Source: Ypsolopha sequella (Eukaryota; Arthropoda; Insecta; Lepidoptera; Ypsolophidae). Taken from it: a stretch of 64,000 bases of DNA. Positions within the stretch are counted from its first letter, which is position 1. Each line of letters opens with the position of its first letter. The notes under the pieces were generated by a model. It saw nothing but the letters and a program-made list of their open reading frames with translations. It made no database searches and had not been told where the DNA came from. Shown one piece after another: positions 62,480 through 64,000 of this stretch. The position numbers were made by a program, and so were the translations under genes. Location of the stretch: the NCBI GenBank assembly GCA_934047225.1, contig OW203989.1, positions 1,897,977 to 1,961,976 on the forward strand, in the 5' to 3' direction.

Positions 62480-64000
62480 CTTCTTTAGTCACACCCCCTT
62501 TCTATTTTTATTACTTTTCTTCAATGTACAGACACACCGGGTTTATTATATGTATTGATTACAACGCAGTTGAAACACTTTTGAATAGGTCACCATATTA
62601 CGTGCGCACGTATTTCTGTCCGTCCGTCCGTCTGTCCCCATTAAGAGACGCTACCAAAGGAGGCGCACATTTTCCAAAGGTTGCCAAATATCGGAATTAT
62701 TTATACGGACTGACGTAAACAGTGCACAGAATCTGGATGTAAGCCAGTCTATTTGGGTGATTTACTCTATGTGTATTTTGTTTTAAGAGCATGACATCGC
62801 AGATTTATAAATGACAAATTTAAAGCATGAAATTCTTTCAAAACATGTTATTGGTAGAATCGTAGTTGAGAGTATTAATAAACTTTATAATATTCCCCTA
62901 TTTCCAATAATTTTTGAGTATTTCATAAAGTATAATTGTTGAAGGCATTTAGCATGATATAGGATTTATTTTATTTCATGAAATTGGCATTTGTCATATC
63001 TAATGAAATAAACAAAAATCATATTTTAGTTGAATAAACGATCTGCTCGTTTCTAGGATCGCAATGGCCAAAAAAGCCTTAATAACAAGAAAAATCTTTT
63101 CGTAACGAAGATCTCAAGAATAGTCCGAAAACGACTGATAAAAGTTTACATCTGGAGCAATTCGTTGTATGGTAGTGAAAGGTGGACGAGAAAGAGGTCG
63201 GACTCATTTGTAAGAATTAGCTGGTCCGAGAAAAAAAAACTAATGACGAAGTGCTGAGAATTCTAGAGGAAGAAAGATGTTTGTTAAAAACCATTGAAAA
63301 TCGAAGAGGGAAGATGATAGGACCTCGATTCGACTTGACAGTTTCTTGAATAATATAATAGGAGGAAAAGTCGAGGGAATAGAGTAAGAGGGAGATCTAG
63401 ACGCACATACTATACTCAAGTGAAAGAGAAAGTTTATGTCATGTGAAGAGGTCAAATCATTAGCAAAAGAAAGTTTTAGCAGCTTTTGGCCACTAGCTCG
63501 CGGGCTAATAGATTTGCTTCTGTCACTGGAAAACAATCTGAGCTCTGGCATTGCTATAGCAATATCAATTTTATCGAGTTTTTCGGGGAGATATGAAGGC
63601 TTTTTTTCAGAGTCTGACTGTCAATGAACGAGAGCTCGTAACGTCTAGACTCCAGCATAGACTTTCCATATTTTTGGATGAGATCCAAGACTCTTCGGTT
63701 GTTTGTGTTAGAATCCAGTATACTACTAACGCCAGAGCAGCGAAGGCTAGACGCGATTTATGAAATACGACGCGAACTATTTTTATAACGCGACACATTT
63801 CTACAAACCCAGGAATTAAATAACATTCGGTAGGTAAAAAAGTGTATGAGAAAAGCAGATGTGCTTCCATTTATTCACAGACCTAGTGTCGATTAAGAGA
63901 GAGGAGGCCTTCCTTTATCAACAGTTTTTGAACGATTGTACTGAATCTACCACAGACGCAATCAATATGAAACTTATCATATATGTTTTTTCAAACCTTT
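62480..64000. other. Non-coding DNA to the window edge
   Basis: No gene recognised on either strand. (CCGTCCGT)n-like words at 62619-62637 resemble part of the GTACGGAACCCT repeat family. Confidence 0.35.

Noticed and set aside
63240..63870. Three short frames near the right edge
   Set aside because: No recognisable domain; two of them are on opposite strands of the same DNA.

Overview
The window looks like a lepidopteran (moth or butterfly) nuclear genome segment: AT-rich, gene-poor and packed with transposons. The host call is an inference. It rests on insect-type gene content and on several repeats I recognise as common in moths and butterflies: the repeat ending with the pentamer-rich GTACGGAACCCT and ACTCGCACTTGG motifs, CR1/Jockey- and RTE-type non-LTR retrotransposons, Helitron ends with CTAGT, and many short TA- or TTAA-flanked MITEs.

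Host genes. (1) Two full-length intronless lysosomal-type alpha-mannosidases (GH38) lie head to head, one on the minus strand (5621-8449) and one on the plus strand (20789-23641). (2) A five-coding-exon SLC16/monocarboxylate-transporter-like gene occupies the minus strand from 43711 to about 31119. Its exons join in frame into a 742-residue protein. (3) A truncated THAP-domain reading frame lies at 32788-32982, inside the last intron of the transporter but on the opposite strand. I found no convincing rRNA or functional tRNA genes and no CRISPR. tRNA-like sequences are present only as SINE-type heads.

Layout. 1-5.6 kb: a decayed minus-strand non-LTR retrotransposon pierced by three MITEs, a foldback element with inverted tRNA-like halves, and an RTE-tailed repeat. 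5.6-8.4 kb: mannosidase copy 1. 8.5-20.7 kb, between the two mannosidases: an 88-bp minisatellite, a 3.4-kb octanucleotide array (GTATCGAC/GTATCGTC) that is open in nearly every frame without being a gene, a TTAA-flanked element, a near-intact CR1-like element enclosed by inverted repeats, a hAT-type MITE with a perfect 8-bp target duplication, and a second foldback copy. 20.8-23.6 kb: mannosidase copy 2. 24-31 kb: non-coding DNA with MITEs and a retroelement relic. 31.1-43.8 kb: the transporter gene, whose second intron carries an antisense CR1-like element with two intact overlapping ORFs. 44-64 kb: no host gene seen, but a hAT-type MITE, a possible solo LTR, an internally deleted Helitron with a nested TTAA element, SINE-like sequences, two opposed copies of one repeat each split by a Helitron-like insertion, a 161-bp MITE, a 55-bp minisatellite and the 3' end of an RTE element.

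The two enzymes would act on N-glycan mannose in lysosome or secreted compartments, and the transporter in membranes. Nothing links them functionally. The most notable signals are the duplicated intronless mannosidase pair, with an active-site Asp to Asn change in one copy, and the octamer array between them. All repeat identities were judged by eye; no alignment or database search was run.
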